DNA from: Plutella xylostella
Lineage: Eukaryota > Arthropoda > Insecta > Lepidoptera > Plutellidae
DNA length: 64,000 bases
Direction: 5' to 3'
Assembly: GCF_932276165.1 (NCBI RefSeq)
Contig: NC_063997.1
Span: 4,288,001-4,352,000, forward strand
The notes below the pieces were generated by a model that worked only from the letters and a program-made list of their open reading frames with translations, searched no databases and was not told the DNA's origin. Numbering within the stretch: the first letter of the stretch is position 1; each line of letters begins with the position of its first letter. Below are positions 9,534-20,328 of this stretch, piece after piece. A program made the translations under genes and the position numbers.

Positions 9534-12500
9534 ACTACATCTGGAATTATCTACAACTAAAACGTTGTAATCTGGGTTTGCAACTTTGCAGTCATGCTGT
9601 GCTTGCCATATTTAATCTAAGGTGCATGATGAATACTTTTTTAGTCACAATAAAATTTATATTGAAATATAGTATAGGATTTATTTGTTTATTATCAGTA
9701 AGTAGGTATAACTACCTAAATCGTTTAGTTTTTATAATCATCAATTTAACAATAAGCAGATCCATTTTCTTGTGGGTTCAGTTCCCGACGTCACCATCGC
9801 GATGGATCCATACGATCAGTAAAATGTGGCTATTAGTATGTAACAAGGCGTTATAAACAACTTAACTAACTTTTGATTGACGAAATTATGTGCTTTCAAG
9901 TCTTTCAACATAGCTTATTTATACGAAAACTCTTAGAATACGAATTTTACAATTGCTGTTTGTGTGCTAAATAGTCATATTTGATATCTTACAAGCTTAG
10001 GTGTTAAGTTATTATTAGTTAAGTACTTATTATACCTTCTCTATCGTATTTCAATTTGATTTTTAATTAGTTATAACCTGTTTAGTTATCTATTTTTTTT
10101 TCATATGTGTAAAAGTATCACAAATCAAGTCATTGAGCATGACAGTTTTATTCTCACCAAACGCTAAAGTAAAAAAACGGACTAATAATCTTCTTCTAGC
10201 CGGGAGAGCAACAAACATACCTACATACATAACAATAATTATATGATAAAAAGAAAGTCCTTATAGAATAAAGTTTACATTTAAATATATTATTTAGCTA
10301 AGTGATACCTAAGCAGTTACGACATCGTCACAGCATACCTATTGATATGTACCTAATAATATCTAGAAATAATAAATAACTAATATTAAAATATTTATTT
10401 CGCGAACTTTCCACTCCATTTACAAGATTTAACCTATTTTCATCTGTAATTATAGTAATGAAGTACCTACCCAGCAATGCACTGGGAGTTCAATCACTAA
10501 TAAAAAATATTTACTTTTATTGCAAAATTTACAGGAGTAAAATCTGATATGAATATATTTAAAATAAATTATGTAGGTACTTAAGACCTTAATTAGCATT
10601 CATAGAATACTTAGAAGTCAGTTTACGTTACGTTTGTAACCCTGAATAATTATAACAGTGGAGGTCGGAGGTACCAGATCATGAGTAAGTTAGGTGTGTA
10701 TGCGTCAAATGCTCAGATTATTTTTTAAGTCCTTATGAGTAGTACATTAAACTGAGAGAATACTATAATTCCTTCTCCTAAGAAGACCACACCGGAATTG
10801 TTTCTTTTAGCGTTAGTTGACAAATACTAGTGCCCTATAACCCAGTTAGTAGTAGAAAAACAAAATTACGCTCGTCTGGCCTCACCCTTAAGCTGTGTTT
10901 GTATGCACCAGATATGTGCGATTCCCGCTATGATGTGAAAGCTTTCCGTTTCTATCAGTAGTACTATGCTATATGGATATGGACCAATAAATATGGTCGA
11001 TGGATATCAAACGTATCCTGCAACCACTGACTGCTGAGGAATGTTAACATCGAAAAGGACAAAAATCTTTTGGTAGGTACTACGTGGGAACACCTAATAT
11101 ATTATCCAACAACTAGATATAAAAAATATAGAAAACGCGAAAGCTGCTGCTTGCGAGTATGGATGTTTGTTACTCTTTCTAAACTATAATACTCTTGAAA
11201 TTGCGTATGCAGTAAGCTGAAATCCGGGGTAACAAATAGGCTAGGTGCTTTTATTCTGGAGTCTTTTCTATAGCGAAACGGAGCTAGCGGATAATAGTTA
11301 TGATAAAATAAATCATCAGCAAAGATGCATTATAATATTGCAAAAGGCGTGGTCAGGCCGTTGCACCTTGCACCAGTTATCAGTTAATGCACTTCGCTAA
11401 CAGATTTTAACCTAACTGGTTTCTGACACGCGAAATAGTGAGACCAGACATTGCTACATTATGTATATCATTATCCACATAACACAAACCACCTTCAGCT
11501 GAAGTAGACGTGTATTACGTAACTGTTTTAAGGAGTATATATAAAAAAATATAATTTATTCATTTATTCGTGATAATAATTATTGTGATTTTGCTAAGAC
11601 GCTTGAGAGGTAAGTTTATTTTTTATTTGTCTTGGTAACTAACTACGTTATTTCGTAGGTTTCCTAAGGATATGATCTGATAATAACAGCTTCAACCCTA
11701 CTGTCCAAGTTTTATATGGTTATACGGAATATTATGTCATTAAAGTATACGTAGGTACCTACGGGTTCCTCAAGGGGTCAGTCTTAATTACTAGTGTTTA
11801 CCAACTTTTGAAAACTCCTGAAACAGAAACCACAGTCTTTCGGCTTAGTATACCACCTTTGTAACAGTTTTGTATTACTAACGTTCTCATTTTAAATTCT
11901 TAATGTTCTAGGTATTTTAAATTTATACTATTATTTACATTAAGCAACTTCATAAAGCAAAATAACTTACTTACTATTTACACAAAGTTGCTCACCTACG
12001 TACCTAAGTTTTTGGGCTTAGGTTGATGTTAGTATTATAATCCCACCTAACAAGGTTATAGTACCTAGATGGTTATGATACTAAAAGCGTTTGACAGCGA
12101 CACTTGATATCCTAGTAATATTGACCTCGTATTGCGGCCAAGTTAGTAGACCTTAATAATTAGTTGCCTACGTCCAGCAGTGGATTGCTATAGGCTGATG
12201 ATGATGATGATGAACAATTAGTTAGCCATAGAATGCAAATATTGCAACCTTGAGTCTACCACCCTCGATCAGGAAGAAGTTAGATAGGAATCCTTAAATT
12301 AGAAAACCAAAGGTGAGACATCATGATTTTCATGGTCGATCGATTGCTGATCACTCTGATCAGTGATCATTTTATCACATCATAATTATTAAAAGTATGC
12401 AAGTTCAATGACACTTATTTCCTAAAACTGGCAAATATACTTCCATAATACAAACAAAAATAATCAAACCGCTGCTCCTTACTCAAACAGGTTTCCCACC

Positions 12501-12583
12501 TCCAAACACCAACCTTGTCATCAAGGAAGCCAAACAACCAACACAAGATTTTATAGAGTAAACAAATTGCAGATAAAAAAATA
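9534..12583. other. Intergenic DNA between the two yellow genes
   Basis: Mostly AT-rich unique sequence. It holds the polyadenylation signal of yellow gene 1 (about 9648), an RTE-type tail 'CGTCCAGCAGTGGATT' plus (TGATGA)n at 12165-12215 (+), and a weak relative of the 'GTATACC...CCTGTAT' family near 11840-11870. No open frame looks coding. Regulatory DNA for yellow gene 2 should lie toward 12.5 kb, but I cannot point to specific sites. Confidence 0.45.
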
Positions 12584-15500
12584 ATGTTGCCGGCATCAGC
12601 CAGGCTGTTTGCCTTGGTGGCGTGCGTCGGCTGTGGTTGGGCGTTTCCGGACGTTACCGAGGATGCCGCGCAGACCTTGTACCAGTGGAAACAGATAGAC
12701 TTCGCCTTCCCCAGCGCACAGGCCCGCCAGCTGGCTATACAGAATGGGTAAGTCGTGGGTAACTTAATTTAACTCACCTGCCTCCTAATTATTGCCTCCT
12801 AGTGCCTGAAAACTAGAAGTTAATCTAGAAAACGATATACTTTTACATTCTAGGATCTGAGTTGGAGGTAGGTTCTAAAAAAATAATTAGCATGTCGAGG
12901 GGGAGTTACCACTTTGCTTTTGACGCTTTCAAACAAAAGTTATATTTAATTTTTTATTTGTGTTGGCTGTACCTTGGCTGTACATAAAATATACTTATTG
13001 CCTCAAAAATTTGTTTAATAAAATACCATCTTACATACCCATGATTTAATAGGCTATGTGTTGTAGGTATGTAGGTTTCCACATCAAAGGCGGTTTGTAG
13101 CTGCTTAGTGAACTATGCATGACTTAATTAATTTAATTATGAAATAACTACACACCTATTTTTGAAGTAACTGATATAGGTACTACATAATTATAATGTA
13201 ATCTAGAGTTAAGTAGAACACATTGTGTTGAGTGGGTGTGGTCTATGACCACTGGTCATCATGCGGTTCCTACGTAAATTTAATACATAGCTAGCTAGGT
13301 ATTAAGTTTGGGCTAACACTACAACCTCACAGCTAGTATAAATCTAACTCGAATAAAATTTTGGCTAAATTAATCAGCGGCCGCTATACGGGTTTTTTAC
13401 CGACACGTTAACGTTCCACCAATCTGAGAGCCGCATTTATGGCTAATCACAATAAGTATAGTGACGTTTATCTACGTCGATAGCGAACCCGTGTAGCGGT
13501 AGCATAGCTAACATAGCATTAAGACTTTAGTCTTCCACATTCATACCACCTTATTAAATGTATATTCTTATAACCAAAAATCCACCTCTCAACCCGCAGC
13601 CAGTACATCCGCTCCAGCGTGATCCCACTGGGCGTGGAGCGGTGGAAGGAGCGTGTCTTCGTGAGCACCCCGCGATGGAAGCGCGGCGTGCCGGCGACGC
13701 TGTCCGCCCTGCCTGTCGCGGCTACCGAGGAGTCGCCGTTGTTGCAGCCTTATCCCAGCTGGGAGTGGCATAATGCTGGTATGTCTTGTCATTTAGCCGA
13801 GCGTCCACTGTCGGCTAAACTACGTTAGTTCGCATAGTTGAGCCAGGTGTTCATACATAGTAAGTACTTAGTTTGCGGTGGATGCACATGCAAACTAACT
13901 TAGTTTAGCTGGCAGTGGATATTCGCCTTTAACCATGGGTGGGTGAAGTTGAAGTGCAGATCTGCGCAGACCTTAAATTAATAATGTACGAATAAGATGG
14001 TAAGTATGTCAAGTACAAAAAAGCAACAAAATTAATCTTATTTTGTTTGCTTGCAGACCGTTTTAAGTATACTTAATGACAACGATTGTATCAATGAATA
14101 AAGTCACAAACCTTTCCCCCATTAAAGAATAACGTACGCTAGTAATATTAGTTTAATGCTTCCAACCGAACTAATTCAAAATAAGAGCTCAGTGGAAGAA
14201 GTGTAGTGCTATTTGTCGAAATGTTTCTTTTGCACTGACACTCCTCCTTGTTCGAAAATTGTTTATCTAAGGCGTAGATACATTTTCCAAGCTATCAAAC
14301 GGTGGCGTCAACAAACACAAGCGCTAGATGGTTTGTCATTGTGGTGAAAGTGAAAGGATTAGCTAGTTAATAATAATATAAGGAACTCGCTTTGGTTGGG
14401 TGAGCTGCGGTGTCGGTATGATGCAGATGATGTCAGTCGGGGAGGCTTTTTTCATGCACGAGGTGCATCATATAGTACTAAGTACGCATAAAATAGTACT
14501 AAGTAAGTACTGATAGGTACTATGAACCAAAACGATGCTATAATCCTAGATAGCGCTGATGATAATGATTATGATGATAATATTTGTTATGTTTCTGAAA
14601 CCAAAAAAGTTGCTGAAAATATGTAAAAATATACTTACAAAGCAGCAGCGTTATGTCCCCATCTCATTATGTAGCTCTGACCCCCAATAACGAAACTTAT
14701 ATCTACCATATTCGGATTACACTGACTGTTTGGTAATGTGACCGAGTTCTGTCAATATCAGTGCCATAGAACAACGCCGTTCTCGGGTGTCGCTGTGCAC
14801 GTATAAGCTTTCAATATTATTTAAATTAAGACGGTTACCTAATTTAAATGACTCAACCTGCAAAAATTCGAGAGTATCCACGTACTTTAAACGCCAACAT
14901 TACATAAACTGTACATTTACATAACAGACACATTTTTATTTTTCAGCCAACTGCTCCGGTTTCATATCAGTGTTCCGAATGAACATCGACCACTGCGGCG
15001 TGATGTGGGTGCTCGACTCGGGCGGCGTGGAGGCCTTCGAGACCCCGCGGCAGCTGTGCCCGCCCACGCTGTACGCCATCAACCTGGCAACAGACAAGGT
15101 GCTGGCCCGCTACCCCATCCCCGCCGAGTTCGTCCTGCAGAACTCCCTCATCACCAACATCATCGTCGACTCCCGCGACGCCCGCTGCCGCGACCTGCAC
15201 GTCTACATCGCCGACGCCTGGCGCTTCGGCCTCATCGTCTTCCGCGCCAGCGACGCCGCCTTCTGGAGGTTCTCCCACTACTCCTTCTACCCTGAACCCC
15301 TGCTCTCCAACTACACCCTCCACGGCCTCAACTACCAGTGGTCCGACGGACTCTTCGGCATGTCTCTCGGTAAAATGCAAGGGAACGACAGGACGTTGTT
15401 CTACCACGCGATGTCTGCGTCGATGGAGTTCTTTGTGAAGACGTCAGTGCTACGGGACCCGGCCCGCGTCAGTAACTCTGTGGACGAGTTCAAGCTGCTC

Positions 15501-15917
15501 GGCGAGGACCGCGGCGCCGCCGGCCAGGTCTCTGCCTCGGCTGTCGACCGCAACGGTGTCATGTTCTACAACCTCATCTCCAAAGACAGCATCGGCTGTT
15601 GGGACACCTCTAAACCCTACAAAAAAGCAACGCTCGCCACCGTCGCAAGAAACAACGAAACTTTAGTCTTTCCTAACGACCTAAGAATAGATCATGAGGT
15701 TCCACAGAATGTTTGGATGATAACTAACAGGTTGCCAATGTACCAGTTTAATCTAATAAACCCTGATGAGTATAATTTCAGAATAATGTATTTGGATCCA
15801 GTTAACACTGTAAAGAATACTGTCTGTGATAGTCGTAACACTGTTTCTTATCAGAGCTTTTTGCCAGGTTTCAGTGCTGCACCTTCTTATCTTGATTTCG
15901 CTTACAGAAGGAAATAA
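12584..15917 (+). CDS. Yellow/MRJP-family secreted protein (yellow gene 2)
   Basis: Exons 12584-12747, 13600-13778 and 14947-15917 join in phase (2, then 1) to give 437 residues from ATG to TAA. MLPASARLFALVACVGCGWA is a signal peptide. LYQWKQIDFAFPSAQARQLAI opens the mature part, followed by VIPLGVERWKERVFVSTPRW, an NCS site at the start of exon 3, LWVLDSGG-like MWVLDSGGVE, DLHVYIADAWRFGLIVF and a full MRJP propeller. Secreted; role in cuticle, pigmentation or development is known for the family, not shown here. Exon boundaries equal those of the gene at 7.2 kb, so the pair arose by tandem duplication. Exon 3 is strongly GC-rich (15.0-15.3 kb) and opens long shadow frames on both strands. 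Polyadenylation signal AATAAA at 16003. Probably yellow-b or yellow-c; which one I cannot say. Confidence 0.9.
13381..13499. mobile_element. MITE of the 'CTACACGGGTT/TATCGACGT' family
   Basis: The left end CCGCTATACGGGTT is inverted at the right end as AACCCGTGTAGCGG. The internal 'TTTATCTACGTCGATAGCG' matches the copy at 39645-39770. It lies in the first intron of yellow gene 2. Confidence 0.7.
13796..13927. mobile_element. 132-bp MITE, TTTA target duplication
   Basis: The left end 'GCCGAGCGTCCACTG' with 'GCTAAACTACGTTAGTT' is mirrored by 'AACTAACTTAGTTTAGC' and 'CAGTGGATATTCGCC'. TTTA flanks both sides (13792-13795 and 13928-13931). It starts about 17 bp after the donor of exon 2 of yellow gene 2. 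Confidence 0.7.
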
Positions 15918-16002
15918 TAATTTATTTTTTCATTAGAATCTAAGTAACCAAATAATGTTTTACAATAAGAGTTTATAAATAGATACTTAAGATTATTTAA
16001 GT

Positions 16003-16008
16003 AATAAA
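16003..16008 (+). terminator. Polyadenylation signal of yellow gene 2
   Basis: AATAAA lies 86 bp after the stop codon and 67 bp short of the stop of the convergent minus-strand gene, so the two 3' UTRs probably overlap. Confidence 0.65.
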
Positions 16009-16074
16009 AACTTCAATAGAAACTTTTTTTAATGTTCTACTGTATTTTTGTTATAAGTATTTATTTAACACCAT

Positions 16075-19000
16075 CTAATTTTTATCGTCGGTATTTTCAG
16101 TTGGTTTTTTATTGGTTGATTCGCTGGTAATGCTTTCAGAAGATTCTACAATACTAACTTGTTTACTCGTAGTAGGCTGCAAGTTGTCTCGAGATTGAAC
16201 TTCACTTGTAGGTTCAGAAGAAGTCGGTGTTTGGTTTAGTATTTCACTGTTTTCTTCAACTTCCTCTATCATCGTTTGAGTATTATGATCTGCTTTATTT
16301 ATATAATGTTTACTTTCATCATTTAAGTCATAACTTACGGTACTGTCACATCTTTGTGGTGTGCCTGCTGCAGGTGTCATGGATAACTTCAATTGTGTAA
16401 CAATGCGGTCATATTGAATCATTTCAAGGGACTGTAGTTTTTGTGAGGATACTTGTATATCTTTAGTAGACGTAGAGCGCTGATCGGTACTATCGTGTGA
16501 ATTATCTGTAGTACTTTGATTAGCTAATATTTTATTTCTAGATTCGGAGCCTTTCTTCATAAATATTTGTGGATAATCTCGCAAGTATGCAGGGGTTCTC
16601 TCTTCTTTGCTACCGACGTGAGGTGGAGTTTCACTTTCCATGGGCATCCTTATATCAGCAGATAATTTAGTTGTAGATCCCCTTGGAAGTAACGCCAAAG
16701 AACTCGGGGAGAATATGGTACCAGGCTCATCATCGTGATTTTGATAAACAGCAATACGTAGCATCATAATACAGAATTGCTCTAAGATTCTGTCGACGTC
16801 CCGTGGGACTTGCGGCACTGGTTCAGAGGCGGCGGTTTCCTCGTAAGCCCGATTGCCCAAATATGTCGTGGGCCGCACTGGGGCTATTTCATCGTTCGGC
16901 TCTACATTTTCGTCATCTGTAGCAGGTGGAGAAGACTCTGCCGTCACTATTTTCACTTTAGGGCGTTGGTTTTCTTCTGCGGTCTTAACTTGATACCTGA
17001 GGGAAAATATTTCTCTACTAAATTAGGTTGGTAAATATATCTGGATATTATGGATGTGTATAGTATTCCGGGAAGCAGTTAATAAGAACAACTCAGTACT
17101 GAAAAAAGTTATTGCACACAAAAGGATGCCTATAGCCACCAGTGGGCGATAGAGGGCTGATGAAAATAATGATGATCTAAAGCTACAACATACATGTTCC
17201 GAACGATGTCCTTCCTCAGGTTCTCTTCGTCCAACATTGACTTGGTCCGCCTCCTCCGCACTGCCAGTTGGAGACCGACGTCATCCTCCAGGTCAGGACT
17301 GGTCACCGGGAACTGACTGAACGTCGCCGCTAGCTTCAACGAGTGGTAGTAACTGCCAATAAATAATTAGGTAGGTACTATTTATAAGAAGACCATAGCA
17401 TAGTGGTATAGTTCAAAATAAATAAACAATGACTGTACTTCAGTCGTGGAGAGAATGCGTTTTTGACGCCTATGTCTGTAAGAAAAGTGGTTATGGTTTT
17501 CCTTTGCAGCCATCAAATATCTATAGGATTTCGAATGGCATAAACGCATTCTCTCAACGGCCATACTTTAGTTGTACTCTAAGGAAGTAGTAATAAGTGA
17601 CTGCTGACTATCAGTTAGTAAATTTACGGATGTTTTTAATTTAGAAAAGATAAGGAATTTCTTTAATTTCTAGAGGGTAGGTAAAGTTCTATGCATAAAT
17701 TGCATAAGCTTTTAACTTATGACGATTTATACGAGTATGAACCGCTTACAAACTCACCTGTAAATAACCATCCAAATGTAGAAAGAGGGCGTGATGGCCA
17801 CCACCTTGTTGACCAGGAACCTCACGCAGGGCGTCCGGGCGGGGCCCAGCAGCAGACACACGCCGAGCCCCATGGCCAGGCTCGTGAGCTCACAGAGCAG
17901 GTTGCGGATAGCGGCTAGGAGGAGCCAGGGCAGACTAGGGTGGGACTGATCTCTTTCAGACTCCTCACCCTAGTCCCTGCAGTTCTATTCAAAAGCTTTT
18001 TACTTACAACAGCCGCTTATGGCCTGTAATCACATACGGTATTACTCGATCGAGCTAAACTGTCGAGAAAAACCCATGGCATAAAATTACTTTCATTTAA
18101 TTCCATCGAGCTGTGAGTATTGCGGTCCACACGTAGATTTTTACTCGACATCAAGTAAAACTATCGAGTAATAACGATAGTGAGTACTGGCCATTACAAA
18201 CCCACCTGTAAATAACCATCCAAATGTAGAAAGAGGGCGTGATGGCCACCACCTTGTTGACCAAGAACCTCACGCAGGGGGTCCGGGCGGGGCCCAGCAG
18301 CAGACACACGCCCAGCCCCATGGCCAGGCTCGTGAGCTCACAGAGCAGGTTGCGGATAGCGGCTAGGAGGAGCCAGGGGAGGACTAGGGTGGGACGATCT
18401 TCCTGGAATAATGCCTTAGTTGGTGAGGTTAAAGGGGTGGGAGTGTGATGTGGACTTAGGAGCTTACCAGGGAATTACATACATAAAGGCATAACTATAG
18501 ACTGTGTGTGTTTAAATTTGGGTGAAATGTTTAATGGATTTAAGATGTTAAATATTATTTTATGTGCCTTGTGAAACGATTTCAGTAAGTCCATGGCATA
18601 CTTATCTTTTTATTTAGATGACTTAATTGATAGTATTGCTATTTATATTATATTTTCATCAAAATCAGTAAGTACCAAAATCGTAAGTAGGAGCCCATTG
18701 GGGTTCATCAACCCATTCAAAAGTAGATTTTCTATTTAATTGCGCATTGACACCATAAAACATTTAAACCACTAAAGAAGTAACCACCTACCAGAAACGC
18801 CGGATACAAGAGCACGATGTACGAGGCGAGGAACACGTACACGGTGAAGCACTGCACCAGCATGACGCCCGAGATCATGAAGCGCAGCGCCCGCGCCACC
18901 GCGCGCGGCAGCGGGGGCATCGCCATCTGCCACACCTGCGGGTATACCGCCAGCGACACATTAGCTAGTAACAATCCATAAGCTGATATAATCTAACTTG

Positions 19001-19749
19001 TATGGATCTGACAGGAGATCGACGCTGCTAATAATTGCTAATATGTCGGTTATGGTGCGGTAGCTGGTCAACATGGAAAGGATGGGTGATCATTAGCCGT
19101 TTTACCTAAGGCCCAAATCTGCGTCACAAATAAATTTCGGTACACGCGAATAGGTAATATAATTTAGGGTTGCACCGTGTTTCAGGAGTGTAAAACACGA
19201 TGGTAATCCTAACTAATATTATAAATGCGAAAGTAACTGTGTCTGTCTGTCTGTCTATCTGTTACTCTTTCACGCCATAACTACTGAACGGATTTGAATG
19301 AAATTTGTTATACATATGGTCTAGATCCTGGGAAAGAACATAGGCTACTTTTTATCCCGGAATTCCCCGGAAGCTCGCGGGAACAGCTAGTAAAGTATAA
19401 AAGTAGGAGCATACGATTTAAACTCCATTATGTGGTGGTAGAACGGCGAACTGTTATGTTTGAGGGGGTAGTTTGGTTTGTAGGGAGGGTACTTTTTTCG
19501 ATGGTACATGGTGGTGATGGTGGCGCTAATTTTGAGAGTCCCTTAACATTATAGTTAGATCCAACCCGATTTTATACACCTACAAAGATGATTCTAACAC
19601 CAACCAGTAAAGCATATACAAACCATCTTCAAATTAGAGTTGACTTTGAAGAGTGTGGCGTCAAACACTGTCCTTACGAGTCCCAATATGGTCCAGAGAC
19701 AGACCTCCCCCTGCAGGCTCAGCCCGAAGTATGAGAGTATGTTGTACAT
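16075..19749 (-). CDS. Multi-pass membrane protein with long polar C-tail
   Basis: Five exons join in phase on the minus strand: 19749-19624, 18935-18792, 18402-18206, 17352-17194 and 16996-16075, giving 515 residues. The start MYNILSYFGLSLQGE follows an in-frame stop. Hydrophobic segments: about residues 14-35 (weak), FMISGVMLVQCFTVYVFLAS in exon 2, LVLPWLLLAAIRNLLCEL running to GLGVCLLLG, and VVAITPSFYIWMVIY in exon 3. The remaining 350 or so residues are polar and probably disordered: a basic RRRRTK patch, then long Ser/Thr/Glu/Asn-rich sequence. I do not recognise the family. The number of helices and the hydrophobic architecture recall the neighbouring four-helix gene at 33-39.6 kb, but I see no clear sequence match. 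A second copy of exon 3 lies in the intron at 17758-17936. It converges on yellow gene 2, with stops 158 bp apart. Confidence 0.75.
17758..17936 (-). pseudogene. Duplicate copy of the transmembrane exon 3
   Basis: Nearly identical to exon 3 at 18206-18402: three substitutions over about 170 bp, plus a 1-bp deletion at the 5' edge (GTC-TGCCCTGG against GTCCTCCCCTGG). All three substitutions are synonymous in the shared frame (Leu, Thr, Leu codons). The donor is the stronger GTGAGT. The 1-bp loss would be repaired by an acceptor at ATCAG (17943-17939), giving SHPSLPWLLL in phase 0, but there is no pyrimidine tract ahead of it. It could be a mutually exclusive alternative exon or a dead duplicate. 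If it were spliced together with exon 3, the phases would not match. Confidence 0.7.
18020..18193. mobile_element. PIF/Harbinger-like MITE between the exon copies
   Basis: The left end TGGCCTGTAATCACATACGG and right end (inverted) TGGCCAGTACTCACTATCG continue into a shared 'TATTACTCGAT'. It is flanked by TTA at 18017-18019 and 18194-18196, the 3-bp duplication usual for PIF/Harbinger. It occupies most of the spacer between the two exon-3 copies. Confidence 0.75.
19207..19390 (+). mobile_element. Lep1-like non-autonomous Helitron, copy 1
   Basis: Begins A|TCCTAACTAATATTATAAATG, carries (TGTC)n, then 'CATAACTACTGAACGGATTTG' shortened by family standards, and ends GGGAACAGCTAG|T. A TC start, a CTRR end and an A/T insertion site fit Helitrons. 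Two inverted copies lie at 38125-38341 and 44655-44871. It lies in the first intron of the minus-strand membrane gene. The Lep1 name is from memory. Confidence 0.75.
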
Positions 19750-20060
19750 GATCTTGTGGTGGATGTTGGTCACAGTAAATGTGATTTAACTACATTTTGA
19801 ATGTATTATTTGGATTAATTTCCTGTGTTGATTCAGGTAATGTCATAATAATCGGCTGTTCGTAGAGTATGGAGTATTACGTCATTGTACGTCAAAAGCG
19901 CATGAGTGACGCGCAACAGATTATAAGGTCACGCTTACGATTCTGAGAAGTTAATAAAACTATTTTAGGGAAAACAAACATGAAACTTAAAACAATTTTA
20001 TTACTCACACTCCAGTACCATTGCCGGAGCTTGAATCGCAGGCGTTATCTTGAAAATATA
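19750..20060. promoter_or_regulatory. Probable divergent promoter region
   Basis: Lies between the start codon of the minus-strand membrane gene (19749) and the probable non-coding first exon of the plus-strand membrane gene. No TATA box stands out. The shared-promoter reading is inference from the layout. Confidence 0.35.
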
Positions 20061-20328
20061 CGTTCGAGGCTAGTTCATTCAAACATTCAATGTTGGACGG
20101 AGTCGGAGTGACGTGACGTGACACAAACACCGACGAAAACAGAATATCCCCGGCTAGCGAGCGCACCGCGCGTCTTTCCCGCGCTTTGCTCTCACCGTGA
20201 TTTTCCCGCGCACTGAAATTAAAAAGTAAAAGAAAAAAGTTTCTGTTTTAAAATAGTGACGTTTTCGTTTGGGAAGTGAAAAAGTGCCTGTCAGTGTTTT
20301 GTTTTTAATTTTCCAGCCAGAGTCAAAG
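20061..20328 (+). other. Probable non-coding first exon of the 33-kb gene
   Basis: A CG-rich patch (20100-20220, with repeated TGACGTGACGTGAC) leads into a sequence ending AGTCAAAG|GTAAAT, a good splice donor. It has no long open frame. The first coding exon at 32981 is preceded by an acceptor (TTTTCCAG) at about 32888-32895, so a 12.6-kb intron would join them. RNA evidence is needed; the start position is a guess. Confidence 0.35.

Noticed and set aside
14967..15407. 146-codon minus-strand frame
   Set aside because: It is the shadow of the GC-rich third exon of yellow gene 2, whose MRJP-family protein is on the plus strand.
16810..17034. Plus-strand frame over the membrane gene
   Set aside because: It is antisense to the last coding exon of the minus-strand gene and has no domain.
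19230..19262. CRISPR-like or microsatellite locus of its own
   Set aside because: The TGTC repeats are an internal part of the Lep1-like Helitron; there are no spacer-repeat arrays in the window.
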